Assembly (NCBI RefSeq): GCF_900104575.1
Contig: NZ_LT629730.1
Location: forward strand, 124,001 to 188,000
Length of the DNA: 64,000 nucleotides
Direction of reading: 5' to 3'
Source: Bacillus tuaregi
Lineage (GTDB): Bacteria; Bacillota; Bacilli; Bacillales; Cytobacillaceae
A program made the position numbers and the translations under genes. How positions within the stretch are numbered: the first letter of the stretch is position 1; every line of letters starts with the position of its first letter. Below the pieces are notes generated by a model that saw only the letters and a program-made list of their open reading frames with translations, ran no database searches and was not told where the DNA came from. This document shows, piece by piece, positions 16,954 through 25,358 of this stretch.

Positions 16954-18597
16954 ATGGATACTTCTATTGAAATGTTGATTCGTTTGTTTGAACGGGCGAC
17001 ATTAATCTTAATATGCTTATTCTTTTTGCTGAGGATACCCCGGTTTCGGGCCACGCTTCAAAGGGACAAGTATTCACCATTTGAACTATTTATCATCACT
17101 TTATTCTTCATTTTATTTGCCATTTTTGGAACGTACTCAGGAATCGAGGTAGAGGGCTCGCTCGTGAACACGCGAATTATTGCGGTGGTTTCCGGCGGGG
17201 TCTTATTTGGTCCATGGGTGGGGATTACGACGGGAATTGTTTCCGGTCTCCACCGATATTTAATTGATATTGGGGGAGTAACCTCCATCCCCTGTTTAAT
17301 CACCACTATTCTGGCAGGCGTTCTCTCTGGCTATATTCATCAAAAAACGAAGAAGTCCCTGCGTTGGATGTATGGCATTTTAGCAGGGGTGCTTTCGGAA
17401 GTTCTCACGATGCTGCTGATTATTGTCATGGCAGACTCCTATGAAGTGGGAATGAGCATTGTGTCAAAAATTGCTTTTCCGATGATTATGGGAGAAGTAA
17501 ATATTGGCTTTATTGTGCTCATGATCATGAAGGTAGAAAGTGATAAAGCAATCGTTGCTGCCAAGCAAGCCAAATTAGCGCTTAATATTGCCAATAAAAC
17601 ACTGCCATATTTTCGTTCGATTAATAGTGTATCGTTGGAAAAAATTTGTCTGATTATCAAGGATGAAATAAAAGCGGATGCGGTAGCTATCACCGACACA
17701 AACAATGTACTCGCCTATGCGGGAGTGGGTAGGGAACGCTATAAAATTGGCGGAGAAATTATTAGTGAAAGAACGATATCGGCGATTAAAAATGGAGAAA
17801 TAACTTTTTCAAAAAATCCTTCGAACTTGTACAATCTGATTATTCCTTTAAAAATTCATGATGAAGTGACAGGTACGTTGAAAATTTATTATCTGAAGGA
17901 ATACAAGATGACGTATCCGTTACAAATTATGGCGATTGGTTTATCACAAATTATTTCTACACTCATGGAGGTTTCACGGGTTGAACAGATTAAAGCAGAA
18001 GCGAAAAAAGCCGAATTAAACGCCTTACAGACCAAAATCAATCCCCATTTTCTATTCAATGCCTTGAATGCCATTGCGTCAACCACACGTAAGGACCCGC
18101 AAAAAGCGAGGGAATTGATAATTAGTCTTTCGAGCTATATGCGCTATAACCTAGAATTAACGGATGACATGATTGATATGGAAAAAGAATTACAGCAGGT
18201 AAAGGATTATGTCGTGATTGAAAAAGCTCGTTTTGGCTCACGATTGCAGGTTGAATATGATATTGATGAGGTAGACTTGAAGATTCCGAGTCTACTGATC
18301 CAGCCTCTCGTCGAAAATGCGATTAAGCATGGGGTGTTAAAAACGAAGGAACCGGGAGTTGTGACCATTTCGGTCAAGGACAACGGAGGGGTCATCCGAA
18401 TAAGCGTGAAAGATACTGGGGTTGGAATAGCGGAGGAGGTCATTGAGAATCTCTACCAGCAAAATGTCCCCGCGAATAAAATCGGTCTTTTTAACGTCTA
18501 CCAGCGAGTGAAGCTTATCTATGGAAAGGAACTTGTCATCCATCGTTTGAATCCAGGGACCGAGGTTTATTTTGATATAGAGAGGGAGATTTCATGA
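16954..18597 (+). CDS. LytS/YpdA-type sensor histidine kinase
   Basis: The 547-residue protein starts at ATG behind GAGGGGGAAACC. Residues 1-195 are a 5TM-5TMR_LYT membrane sensor (SGGVLFGPWVGITTGIVSGLHRY is characteristic). About 215-340 is a GAF domain; 355-435 is a His_kinase domain with the phosphoacceptor histidine in NPHFLFNALNAI; 445-545 is an HATPase_c (LLIQPLVENAIKHG, KDTGVGI). It phosphorylates the LytTR regulator whose ATG overlaps its stop (ATGA). The E. coli relatives BtsS and YpdA sense extracellular pyruvate; the OFA-family transporter downstream fits a similar carboxylate-sensing role (inference). Confidence 0.92.
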   Translation: MDTSIEMLIRLFERATLILICLFFLLRIPRFRATLQRDKYSPFELFIITLFFILFAIFGTYSGIEVEGSLVNTRIIAVVSGGVLFGPWVGITTGIVSGLHRYLIDIGGVTSIPCLITTILAGVLSGYIHQKTKKSLRWMYGILAGVLSEVLTMLLIIVMADSYEVGMSIVSKIAFPMIMGEVNIGFIVLMIMKVESDKAIVAAKQAKLALNIANKTLPYFRSINSVSLEKICLIIKDEIKADAVAITDTNNVLAYAGVGRERYKIGGEIISERTISAIKNGEITFSKNPSNLYNLIIPLKIHDEVTGTLKIYYLKEYKMTYPLQIMAIGLSQIISTLMEVSRVEQIKAEAKKAELNALQTKINPHFLFNALNAIASTTRKDPQKARELIISLSSYMRYNLELTDDMIDMEKELQQVKDYVVIEKARFGSRLQVEYDIDEVDLKIPSLLIQPLVENAIKHGVLKTKEPGVVTISVKDNGGVIRISVKDTGVGIAEEVIENLYQQNVPANKIGLFNVYQRVKLIYGKELVIHRLNPGTEVYFDIEREIS

Positions 18598-19364
18598 AAG
18601 CGATAATCGTTGAAGATGAATTACCAGCTCGCGAGGAACTTCAGTATTTAATCGAAACCTATAGTGAAATTGAGGTGACGGACTATTTTGAAGACGGCCT
18701 CGATGTGTTGAAGTTTTTACAGGAACATGAAACGGATGCTATTTTCTTAGATATCAATATTCCTTCCTTTAATGGAATGCTGCTGGCGAATAACATCAGC
18801 CTGTTTGAAAAAAAGCCCTTTATTATTTTTACAACTGCATATAAAGAACATGCAGTCGAGGCCTTTGAGCTGGAGGCCTTTGATTATATTCTGAAACCCT
18901 ATGATGAAAAGCGGATTGCTGCGATGCTACACAAGCTTGAAGACGTTTACCGTCGTAAGCAATTGGAAAAAACGCAGCTGCCAGCTGCGAACGTAAAGGA
19001 GTCACAGGCTCAAGAGGACGACCAGTTTGGAATGTCCCAACGTATCAACCTGCAGAAGGACGAAACAATTATTGTGGTTGATGCCAATGATATCTATTAT
19101 GCTGAGGCGAGCGAGAAGAACACGCTTGTGTATACCATCGAGGATATGTACACGATGCCTATGAGTATATCGGCGTTTTATTCTAAACTGCCTCCTAGCC
19201 TTTTTTACCAAAGTCATCGTTCTTATATTGTCAATCTATCTAAAATCCGTGAAATTGTCCCGTGGTTTAATCAAACCTATATCTTGAGATTAACGGATTT
19301 GAAAGCGGAAATCCCAGTAAGCCGAAGCAAGGTCAAAGTGTTTAAGCAGATTATGAAGCTATAG
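18594..19364 (+). CDS. LytTR-family response regulator
   Basis: The protein has 256 residues, with a 4-bp overlap with the kinase gene. Residues 1-115 are a receiver domain (IIVEDELPAREEL, phosphoacceptor in AIFLDINIPSFNG, lysine in DYILKPYDE). Residues about 150-255 are a LytTR DNA-binding domain (RINLQKDETIIVVDANDIYYAEASEKNT, FYQSHRSYIVNL). LytTR regulators bind pairs of direct repeats two helical turns apart upstream of membrane-protein genes. Such a pair lies in front of the next gene (19563-19592), which is therefore the probable target. Confidence 0.92.
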   Translation: MKAIIVEDELPAREELQYLIETYSEIEVTDYFEDGLDVLKFLQEHETDAIFLDINIPSFNGMLLANNISLFEKKPFIIFTTAYKEHAVEAFELEAFDYILKPYDEKRIAAMLHKLEDVYRRKQLEKTQLPAANVKESQAQEDDQFGMSQRINLQKDETIIVVDANDIYYAEASEKNTLVYTIEDMYTMPMSISAFYSKLPPSLFYQSHRSYIVNLSKIREIVPWFNQTYILRLTDLKAEIPVSRSKVKVFKQIMKL

Positions 19365-19374
19365 ATTATTTAAG

Positions 19375-19417
19375 AGGCAGTGGACCCATCTGAGTTTTGA
19401 AGGGCGCTGCCTTTTTT
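19375..19417 (+). terminator. Rho-independent terminator of the two-component operon
   Basis: AGGCAG (19375-19380) pairs with CTGCCT (19407-19412), followed by TTTTT. Confidence 0.65.
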
Positions 19418-19457
19418 AACTTCATTCAGCAAATGTTTCTTGTACCGAAAGCTTGTG
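19416..19457 (+). repeat. Structured repeat S, 5' fragment
   Basis: Matches the first about 42 bp of the 50905 element (TTAACTTCATTCAGCAAATG, then TGTACCGAAAGCTTG). It abuts the U-tract of the LytTR operon terminator, as does the copy at 16119. Confidence 0.65.
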
Positions 19458-19562
19458 TTTATTTTTCAAGCGTAGGGTTATCGACCTGCTTACAATCAAT
19501 TACTGTACTTTAACTTAGCCAGCATAATAGAAAGCTACTCCGAAAATCATTCTACCTAGAAG

Positions 19563-19592
19563 GTCATTCATTCCCGATTTTAGTCATCTCAT
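19563..19592 (+). promoter_or_regulatory. Candidate LytTR-binding direct repeat
   Basis: GTCATTCATT (19563) and GTCATCTCAT (19583) start 20 bp apart. The second matches the E. coli YpdB site GGCATTTCAT at 8 of 10 positions. It ends 11 bp upstream of the proposed -35 box. Confidence 0.5.
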
Positions 19593-19603
19593 GTTGAAAC
19601 CGA

Positions 19604-19631
19604 TTTCACACTTTTTTTGCGGTGCTATACT
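19604..19631 (+). promoter_or_regulatory. Candidate promoter of the OFA transporter
   Basis: -35 TTTCAC and -10 TATACT with a 16-bp spacer, about 50 bp upstream of the ATG. The weak -35 box is consistent with activator dependence. Confidence 0.5.
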
Positions 19632-19680
19632 TTGTCCATAAGCTACTTACTAGTAAGAAATAACAAACTACAAAATATAG

Positions 19681-20922
19681 ATGAAAAGAGGAATCGATAT
19701 GAGAGATAGCAAGAATCGCTGGCTCATCGTGTTAGGAACCATTATCGTCATGATGGCATTAGGGACCATTTATACATGGAGTTTATATAATCAATCACTA
19801 GTTGATCGTTTCGGCTGGGAGTTAAGTTCTGTTTCGACGACCTTTTCGATTATGAGTTTATCATTGGCTGTTGCCACTTTGTTTTCAAGTAAGCTTCAGG
19901 AAAAAATCGGTCTTAGACGGTTAATCCTGTTTTCTGGTTTCGCGATGGGATTAGGATTGATCATTAGCTCGCAAATGTCATCTTTATGGGGATTATACTT
20001 ATTCGCTGGAATCGTTGTTGGGGGCGCAGATGGACTTGCCTATATGACCACCCTATCCAATGCACTGAAGTGGTTTCCAGAGAGAAAAGGGTTAATTTCA
20101 GGAATTTCTGTTGGTTCGTACGGTATGGGAAGTCTATTTTTCAAATATATAAACGGCGCCATTCTTGAAGCAGTGGGGATTACGCAAACCTTCTTATTCT
20201 GGGGCATCATTGTCATCGTGATGATGGCTGTCGGCTCCTTCTTTATTAGAGAGGCAACGGTAAAAGCTGGAGCGTCGGCTGCCCAATTGCCTGTTGCAAG
20301 GAATTACTCTGTAAAAGAAATGCTTCGTACAAAAGAAGCCTATCTCTTGTTTATTGTGTTATTTACAACTTGTATGAGCGGATTATTTGTAATTGGCATT
20401 GTAGCCGATATTGGGGTAAGTATGGTCGGCTTGAGCGCAGCTTCAGCAGCAAACGCAGTCGCTATCGTCGCCATCTTTAATACACTTGGTCGGATTGTTC
20501 TTGGATCGCTATCAGATAAATTGGGCCGTATGACTGTCGTATCAGGCTCAATTATCGCCATGACGCTTGCTGTTGCCGCTCTAAGCTACCTCGACTTAAA
20601 TTACGGCTTCTATATCGCCAGTGTCGCCATCATCGCTTTCAGCTTTGGCGGAAATATAACGATTTTCCCTGCCATCGTTGCTGATTTCTTTGGCTTGAAA
20701 AATTCCGGTCAAAACTACGGAATCATTTATCAAGGTTTCGGATTAGGTGCCTTAAGCGCCTCCTTCATCTCCATCCTGCTTGGAGGATTCGCATCAACGT
20801 TTAAACTGATCATGGTGTTAAGTATTATGTCAGTCATCATCGCCTTGACACTTAAAGCACCAAGGGCTAAGCAAGAAAAAGGAAAAGTCGTCCTCAAAAA
20901 ATTACAGCATAAAGCTAGCTGA
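19681..20922 (+). CDS. OFA-family MFS transporter (YhjX-like)
   Basis: The 413-residue, 12-helix major facilitator belongs to the oxalate/formate antiporter group: helix 1 MMALGTIYTWSLYNQSLVDRFGW and the loop ALKWFPERKGLISGISVGSYGMG are diagnostic. An internal ATG at 19699 is an alternative start; the first ATG is preceded by only weak RBS bases, whereas AAAAGAGGAATCGAT precedes the second, so MRDSKNRW may be the true N-terminus. E. coli YhjX is induced by the pyruvate-responsive YpdAB LytTR system, and this gene sits directly after a LytS/LytTR pair with a candidate binding site. Substrate is probably a carboxylate such as pyruvate, formate or oxalate (inference). Confidence 0.88.
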   Translation: MKRGIDMRDSKNRWLIVLGTIIVMMALGTIYTWSLYNQSLVDRFGWELSSVSTTFSIMSLSLAVATLFSSKLQEKIGLRRLILFSGFAMGLGLIISSQMSSLWGLYLFAGIVVGGADGLAYMTTLSNALKWFPERKGLISGISVGSYGMGSLFFKYINGAILEAVGITQTFLFWGIIVIVMMAVGSFFIREATVKAGASAAQLPVARNYSVKEMLRTKEAYLLFIVLFTTCMSGLFVIGIVADIGVSMVGLSAASAANAVAIVAIFNTLGRIVLGSLSDKLGRMTVVSGSIIAMTLAVAALSYLDLNYGFYIASVAIIAFSFGGNITIFPAIVADFFGLKNSGQNYGIIYQGFGLGALSASFISILLGGFASTFKLIMVLSIMSVIIALTLKAPRAKQEKGKVVLKKLQHKAS

Positions 20923-20959
20923 GTGACAGGCACCGCCCGAAGTATGTCGAATGAGGGCA
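20923..20959 (+). repeat. Interspersed repeat, type B
   Basis: Head plus tail GTATGTCGAATGAGGGCA. It begins at the first base after the transporter stop, in the same orientation. Confidence 0.9.
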
Positions 20960-20983
20960 CATCCTGCCATTTAAATCCATAAT

Positions 20984-21029
20984 AAAAAGCAATCCCTGTA
21001 AGGCGAACCTTCCACAGGGATTGCTTTTT
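20984..21029. terminator. Bidirectional terminator between convergent genes
   Basis: AAAAAGCAATCCCTGT (20984-20999) and ACAGGGATTGCTTTTT (21014-21029) form a perfect 16-bp stem with T-runs on both strands. Confidence 0.9.
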
Positions 21030-21047
21030 CGTCTATTGTTAGCTATC

Positions 21048-22274
21048 TCAACGTCTAGAGTCAAACAGTTGAGTTACTATTTTTTGAAAAACATTAGGTT
21101 TCTTAGCCAGCAACTCCTCAAGCTCTGGTCGATAGAATTGGAAATTGGCTTTTCCTTGGCTTTTCGCGTAGTACATCGCCTTGTCAGCGTTATTGATGAG
21201 TGTGTCTTGATCTTTTCCGTCTTTTGGATATAAGCTAATGCCGATACTTGGTGTGACAGTCGCTAGTTTTCCATTTAATTGATAAGACTGCGAGATTTCA
21301 TCTAAAAGTCGCTCAGCGGTCTTTTCGATATTTCTTTGATTGGTTGCTTCAAATACAATCAAAAACTCGTCCCCGCCAAGACGGGCAATGAAATCTTCCT
21401 CGCGAACCGAATCATTCAGCCTGTTTGCGACTTCTTTTAATAACAGATCACCGATTTCATGTCCCATTGTATCATTGACCTTCTTAAATCCATCTAAATC
21501 CACAAACATGATTCCTAACGTATTTTTCTGCCGCTTGGAGCGGGCTAATGACTTTTTAAGCTGTCGTTCCATTAAGGAGCGATTGGCCAAATTCGTTAAA
21601 TCATCATAATAAGCCATCTGCTTTAATTGAAACTCAAGCTTCTTACGATCGGAAATATCAATCACATTTCCCTGAACCCTAATCACTTCGCCCAATTCAT
21701 TTTTTATCGGGATTTCTCTTTGAATGACCCAGCGTGTGTCACCGTTAGAAAGCACAACTCGATATTCGGAGGTGATCATTTCACCTGAAAGTAACCGCTG
21801 ATCTTTTTCATCTCTACCAGCGATATCCTCATGATGTACGGCATGTCTCCAAAGGTGAGGATTACTCATGAGTTCTTGATGTGTATAGCCAAAAATATGT
21901 TCAGCACCCTTTGATATATAAATTTTATTTGTAGTCACGTCAAAGGAAAAAATTGCAATATCAGTTATGTTATCAAGGTTTTGTTCAATCAACCTGATAT
22001 TTTGCGATAGTTTTTCGTTTTCTTTCTCTAATACGTCCATTCGTTGTCTGTACGCTTCTATTTCTAATCTCTGTATTTCTTCCCTTTGCTTTTCTTCTTC
22101 TTGATAGACTAATTCCTGTTTTTTCCATAATAGCCATAGAAAAGTCAGGATGAAAATGTAGATAATCATTGTTGTGATGGATATTTTGCCAATCAATAAA
22201 TAGCTATGGGTAGCGAACGCTAGTGTAAAAAGCACATATGTTAGAATGAGGACATTTTTTCTGGTAAAAGCCAT
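21048..22274 (-). CDS. Membrane PAS-GGDEF diguanylate cyclase
   Basis: The 408-residue protein has two N-terminal membrane helices (residues 8-27 and 32-50), a coiled coil (QEEEKQREEIQRLEIEAYRQ onward), a PAS/PAC domain around 105-230 (YISKGAEHIFGYTHQELM) and a GGDEF domain at about 235-395. The active-site loop RLGGDEFLIVF is intact and the metal/GTP residues FVDLDGFKKVNDTMGH are present, so it should convert two GTP to c-di-GMP. No obvious RxxD inhibitory site is seen. The ATG follows GAAGGAGAATAC. The split GGDEF-EAL gene next to it suggests a local c-di-GMP module. Confidence 0.92.
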   Translation of the reverse strand: MAFTRKNVLILTYVLFTLAFATHSYLLIGKISITTMIIYIFILTFLWLLWKKQELVYQEEEKQREEIQRLEIEAYRQRMDVLEKENEKLSQNIRLIEQNLDNITDIAIFSFDVTTNKIYISKGAEHIFGYTHQELMSNPHLWRHAVHHEDIAGRDEKDQRLLSGEMITSEYRVVLSNGDTRWVIQREIPIKNELGEVIRVQGNVIDISDRKKLEFQLKQMAYYDDLTNLANRSLMERQLKKSLARSKRQKNTLGIMFVDLDGFKKVNDTMGHEIGDLLLKEVANRLNDSVREEDFIARLGGDEFLIVFEATNQRNIEKTAERLLDEISQSYQLNGKLATVTPSIGISLYPKDGKDQDTLINNADKAMYYAKSQGKANFQFYRPELEELLAKKPNVFQKIVTQLFDSRR

Positions 22275-22444
22275 TGTATTCTCCTTCCATCCTGCTGCTT
22301 GAATGCAAGTAAACCAAATTCATGATAGATAGACTTCATGCTTTTATAAAAATTTTTGTTCTGCTTGTGATTGAATATGTTCTGCATGTGGGGTAATGAA
22401 TTTTCCGTGAGCGTGACTAACGAAGTAAAAAACGGTTAAACGAT

Positions 22445-22487
22445 TGAAAAAAATAGTAGCCTTTTCTGTTATCAATAAAGGCTATTC
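22445..22487 (-). terminator. Rho-independent terminator of the GGDEF-EAL gene
   Basis: AGCCTTT (22458-22464) pairs with AAAGGCT (22476-22482), with flanking AATAG/CTATT pairing. On the minus strand it is followed by TTTTTTT. It lies about 100 bp past the stop at 22589. The rest of 22275-22588 shows no supported gene. Confidence 0.65.
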
Positions 22488-22588
22488 GACTAACTTTGAC
22501 AGTATATAAAACGCCGGAACTATTTGAAATGGTATCCGTTTTTATGACATAAAACGAATGATATATCAAAAGTCCCGGCTTATCAACC

Positions 22589-23743
22589 CTAATTCTGAGG
22601 GTTAACAGAGAAATATTGCTGCTTCGATTCCTGAAGAAAATCACTGTTCGGTAAAAATTGTTTTTTATTGACTTGAATGCTCAATCGATTAAAAAGAGGG
22701 GCTAATTTATCTCTATCGATTCTGCTAATTTGAAATTCAAGTCCATATTGAAAGAGATTATCGACTTCCATTTTCCAGACAATGACACCGATAAATGTAA
22801 CCGACTCATTTAATATGGTCGTTGTAAATTGTAGCAGAATATCCTTTTGAACGGGTAAGTTAATATTTGTTAGAAAGCGTAAACCACCAAGGCTTATGTT
22901 TTCAATTAAGGCATTGGAATAGCCTAGGTTTGTATCCTTGTCCTTAAATTTAATAATCGTCATGTCTGCACATAAAGGATTCTGAAAGGCTAGACGATAA
23001 TATTTGCGTCGGTTTTCCACAATCGATTTTGGTCTGCGTACTTGTACAGGCTTTAGGATTTCTTTTTTCATCAGCTTAATCAGCTGGTTGGCCTTAACCG
23101 GCTTACTAAAAATATAGCCTTGAATTTGATGGCATTCCTGCTGCTGAAGAAAGCTTAATTGCTCTTGAACCTCGACACCCTCGGCAACGACTTTAATGCC
23201 TAAGTCCTTGGAAAGAATGATAAGACTTTTTATCACACTTTCATTCACTGGATTAATCGAAATCCCATCAATAAAGGATTTATCGATTTTAAGGATTTGA
23301 ATGTCAAAATTGATTAAGTCAAATAACGAGGAAAAGCCTGTGCCAAAATCATCAAGGGCAATGGAAACACCATAGTGATGCAAATCAGTTATGATGTTTT
23401 TGGTCGTCTCAGACTGTTGAATAATCGATTGCTCCGTTAACTCTAGCTCGATTAATTCTGGTTCAATTCCCGCTTCTTCAATGGTGTCTTTTACAAACTG
23501 GGTGAAGTCTGTCTTCATCAATCTTTTGGGAGAAACATTGACGGCAATCGGAACGATGGGTAAGCCCTGCTCCTTCCAGTTTGCAATCATTTTGCAAACT
23601 TCCTTAAATACCCAGTCGCCAAGAGTACAAATATATCCATTTTCTTCTGCTAAAGGGATAAATTCACCCGGTGAGACAATTCCCCATTCTGAATGCTTCC
23701 AACGAATCAGGGCCTCGGCTCCTTCTATCTTACCCGTTCGTAT
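22589..23743 (-). pseudogene. C-terminal half (EAL-PilZ) of the IS-split c-di-GMP enzyme
   Basis: The frame is open from the IS junction to the stop at 22589 and lacks its native start; an internal ATG at 23590 would omit the first part of the EAL domain. It starts IRTGKIEGAEALIRW and includes ELELTE (the EAL-position motif reads ELE), DDFGTGFSSL, KIDKSFIDG and AEGVE, so the phosphodiesterase catalytic residues look intact. A C-terminal PilZ domain (RRKYYRLAF ... NISLGGLRF) would bind c-di-GMP. Excision of the 1,615-bp element restores the frame with the 25359-27140 part, giving a 978-residue protein. Without the IS-proximal part the fragment is probably not expressed normally. Confidence 0.85.
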
Positions 23744-23749
23744 TATAAG

Positions 23750-23780
23750 GTCAGCCAGAGAAATCTGGTTGACTATTTTT
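23750..23780 (+). terminator. Terminator-like hairpin at the IS left end
   Basis: GTCAGCCAGA (23750-23759) pairs with TCTGGTTGAC (23764-23773, one G-U pair) with a GAAA loop, followed by a T-rich tract. It may insulate the element from read-in transcription. Confidence 0.6.
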
Positions 23781-23785
23781 TATTC

Positions 23786-23985
23786 AATTTATAGATTGAT
23801 AGTAGCCGGGGTAGAACGGACGCACCCGTGGGACTTGATCCCGACAACTAAACTGTTCGCCCTCTACTTGTTAACACATGATTAGGCTGGTTGGGACATT
23901 GAGATCCCGTATAACAAGCGAATATATGAATGACAAGCTAGATAGAGGTTACCGGTCAATCCACTACACTAGGAGGAGATAAACT
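23786..23985 (+). ncRNA. Candidate bridge RNA region of the IS110 element
   Basis: About 200 bp of non-coding leader precedes the transposase, where IS110-group elements encode bridge RNAs. It can form GGGA-cttga-TCCC (23830-23842) and GGGA-N8-TCCC hairpins. ACTAAAC at 23847-23853 is complementary to GTTTAGT at the element's right end (25350-25356), a possible donor guide; 7 nt is weak evidence. Confidence 0.45.
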
Positions 23986-25221
23986 ATGAATCCAGTTGTT
24001 GGTCTGGATGTCGCTAAAGGTGAAAGTCAGATTCAAATGTTCTTGGATAAAAAGATGCCCTATAAAAACAGTGTGAAGGTTGAACATACGGTGGAAGGTC
24101 TAAAAGAGTTACACTCTTATTTACTCGATTTAGAGCGTCAAGCAGGGATGAAACCACCTGTCGTTTTGGAGTCAACAGGTCACTATCATGCCCCAGTTGT
24201 ACAGTTTTTAGAAGCAAGAGAGTACATTGTGATTATCGTAAATCCATTGGTATCCTACCGGGCAAAAAGTTCTAGCTTACGAAAAACCAAAACAGATGCC
24301 ATTGATGCTTATCACTTAGGCGAACTGTATTACAAGGAGGATTTAGAGCCTCAGAAAAAGCGTGGTGTTCAGTTATTAAATCTTCGGCATCTGACAAGAC
24401 AACATGAAAATATGACGGGAATTATGGTTCAAACAAAGCTTCAATTTCAAGCTGTGTTAGATCAAGTATTTCCAGAGTATAAAGGTGTTTTTGGCGATTT
24501 GTATGCCGAGGTTTCATTAAAAACTTTACAAACCTTCCCTACCTCGGAGTCCGTCTTAAAAGCTGGTGTGGAGGAAATTGCACAATTTATTGATAGGCAT
24601 TGTAAAGCACGTTCATTTAATTGGGCGCATAAAAAAGCAGAAGGATTAATCGCAGCTGCAGAACGCAATCCATTTCAGTCAACGCTATATCAAAGCCTTC
24701 TAGTCAGTCTGAATATGTATATTGATTTACTTCAAGCGTACCACCAACAACTTTCTACGTTGGAGCGTGAGATTGATAAGTTGGCGGTACAACTTGAAGA
24801 ATATGAACTACTCCAAACAATTCCCGGTGTAGGTGAAAAAATCGCTGCCACGATTATTTCTGAAATCGGAGAAATTGATCGGTTTAGTCATCCCAAAAAG
24901 TTAGTTGCCTTTGCAGGACTTGACCCTAGTGTTTTTGAATCAGGTCGCTTTAAAGGTACGAAGAATCATATTACTAAACGAGGCTCTGCAAGGCTTCGCC
25001 ACATGCTTTTTACAGCAGTTCGGTGTTCCATTCGAGATAGTCGTAAAAAGAAAACAACTGATGAAACCATTGCACGAAATAAGCGATTACGTGCCTTCTA
25101 CGATTTAAAACGTGAAGAAGGTAAGCCTTATAAAGTAGCCATTATTGCATGTGCTAATAAACTTTTACACTGGATTTATGCGATGTTAAAAACGAAAACA
25201 CCATTCCAAGAAACTATTTAA
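23986..25221 (+). CDS. IS110-family DEDD/serine transposase
   Basis: The 411-residue protein starts at ATG behind AGGAGGAG. The N-terminal RuvC-like DEDD domain has GLDVAKGES (first Asp), VLESTGHYH (Glu) and KTKTDAIDAYHL (Asp pair). A central coiled coil (YHQQLSTLEREIDKLAVQ) is followed by the Transposase_20 domain with IPGVGEKIAATIISEIGEI, FAGLDPSVFESG and ITKRGSARLRHML, where the catalytic serine lies in the ESGRFKG...KRGS region. The full length is intact, so the element is potentially active. The transposase acts with the bridge RNA to recombine the element into DNA targets. Confidence 0.95.
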   Translation: MNPVVGLDVAKGESQIQMFLDKKMPYKNSVKVEHTVEGLKELHSYLLDLERQAGMKPPVVLESTGHYHAPVVQFLEAREYIVIIVNPLVSYRAKSSSLRKTKTDAIDAYHLGELYYKEDLEPQKKRGVQLLNLRHLTRQHENMTGIMVQTKLQFQAVLDQVFPEYKGVFGDLYAEVSLKTLQTFPTSESVLKAGVEEIAQFIDRHCKARSFNWAHKKAEGLIAAAERNPFQSTLYQSLLVSLNMYIDLLQAYHQQLSTLEREIDKLAVQLEEYELLQTIPGVGEKIAATIISEIGEIDRFSHPKKLVAFAGLDPSVFESGRFKGTKNHITKRGSARLRHMLFTAVRCSIRDSRKKKTTDETIARNKRLRAFYDLKREEGKPYKVAIIACANKLLHWIYAMLKTKTPFQETI

Positions 25222-25358
25222 TAACAGCATTTTCAAATAAAGCAAAAACCTTCCAAATTAAGTTCGGAGGGTTATTTGAGTTGCGCATTTTTAGTATAGC
25301 ATGAAGTTGTTTTCGATTTAAAAGATTTTTCTTGACAATCTATTAGCTGGTTTAGTGT

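Larger units (their letters stand above)
23744..25358 (+). mobile_element. IS110-family insertion sequence, 1,615 bp
   Basis: The boundaries come from the split gene: joining 25359 to 23743 restores a canonical EAL sequence (YQPKVN-IRTGKIEGAEA), and the whole gene length becomes a multiple of three. The junction is ambiguous by one T. No terminal inverted repeats or target duplication are visible, as expected for IS110. The element has a 242-bp leader, one transposase gene and a 137-bp tail. Confidence 0.85.

Noticed and set aside
22417-22644. 75-residue open frame on the minus strand after the EAL-PilZ gene
   Set aside because: It overlaps the end of the real gene out of frame and reads through its terminator hairpin; no RBS.
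25272-25358. C-terminal residues TLNQLIDCQEK onward as part of the EAL protein
   Set aside because: They lie beyond the IS junction. Canonical EAL spacing (YQPKVN to GAEA) is restored only if they are excluded.
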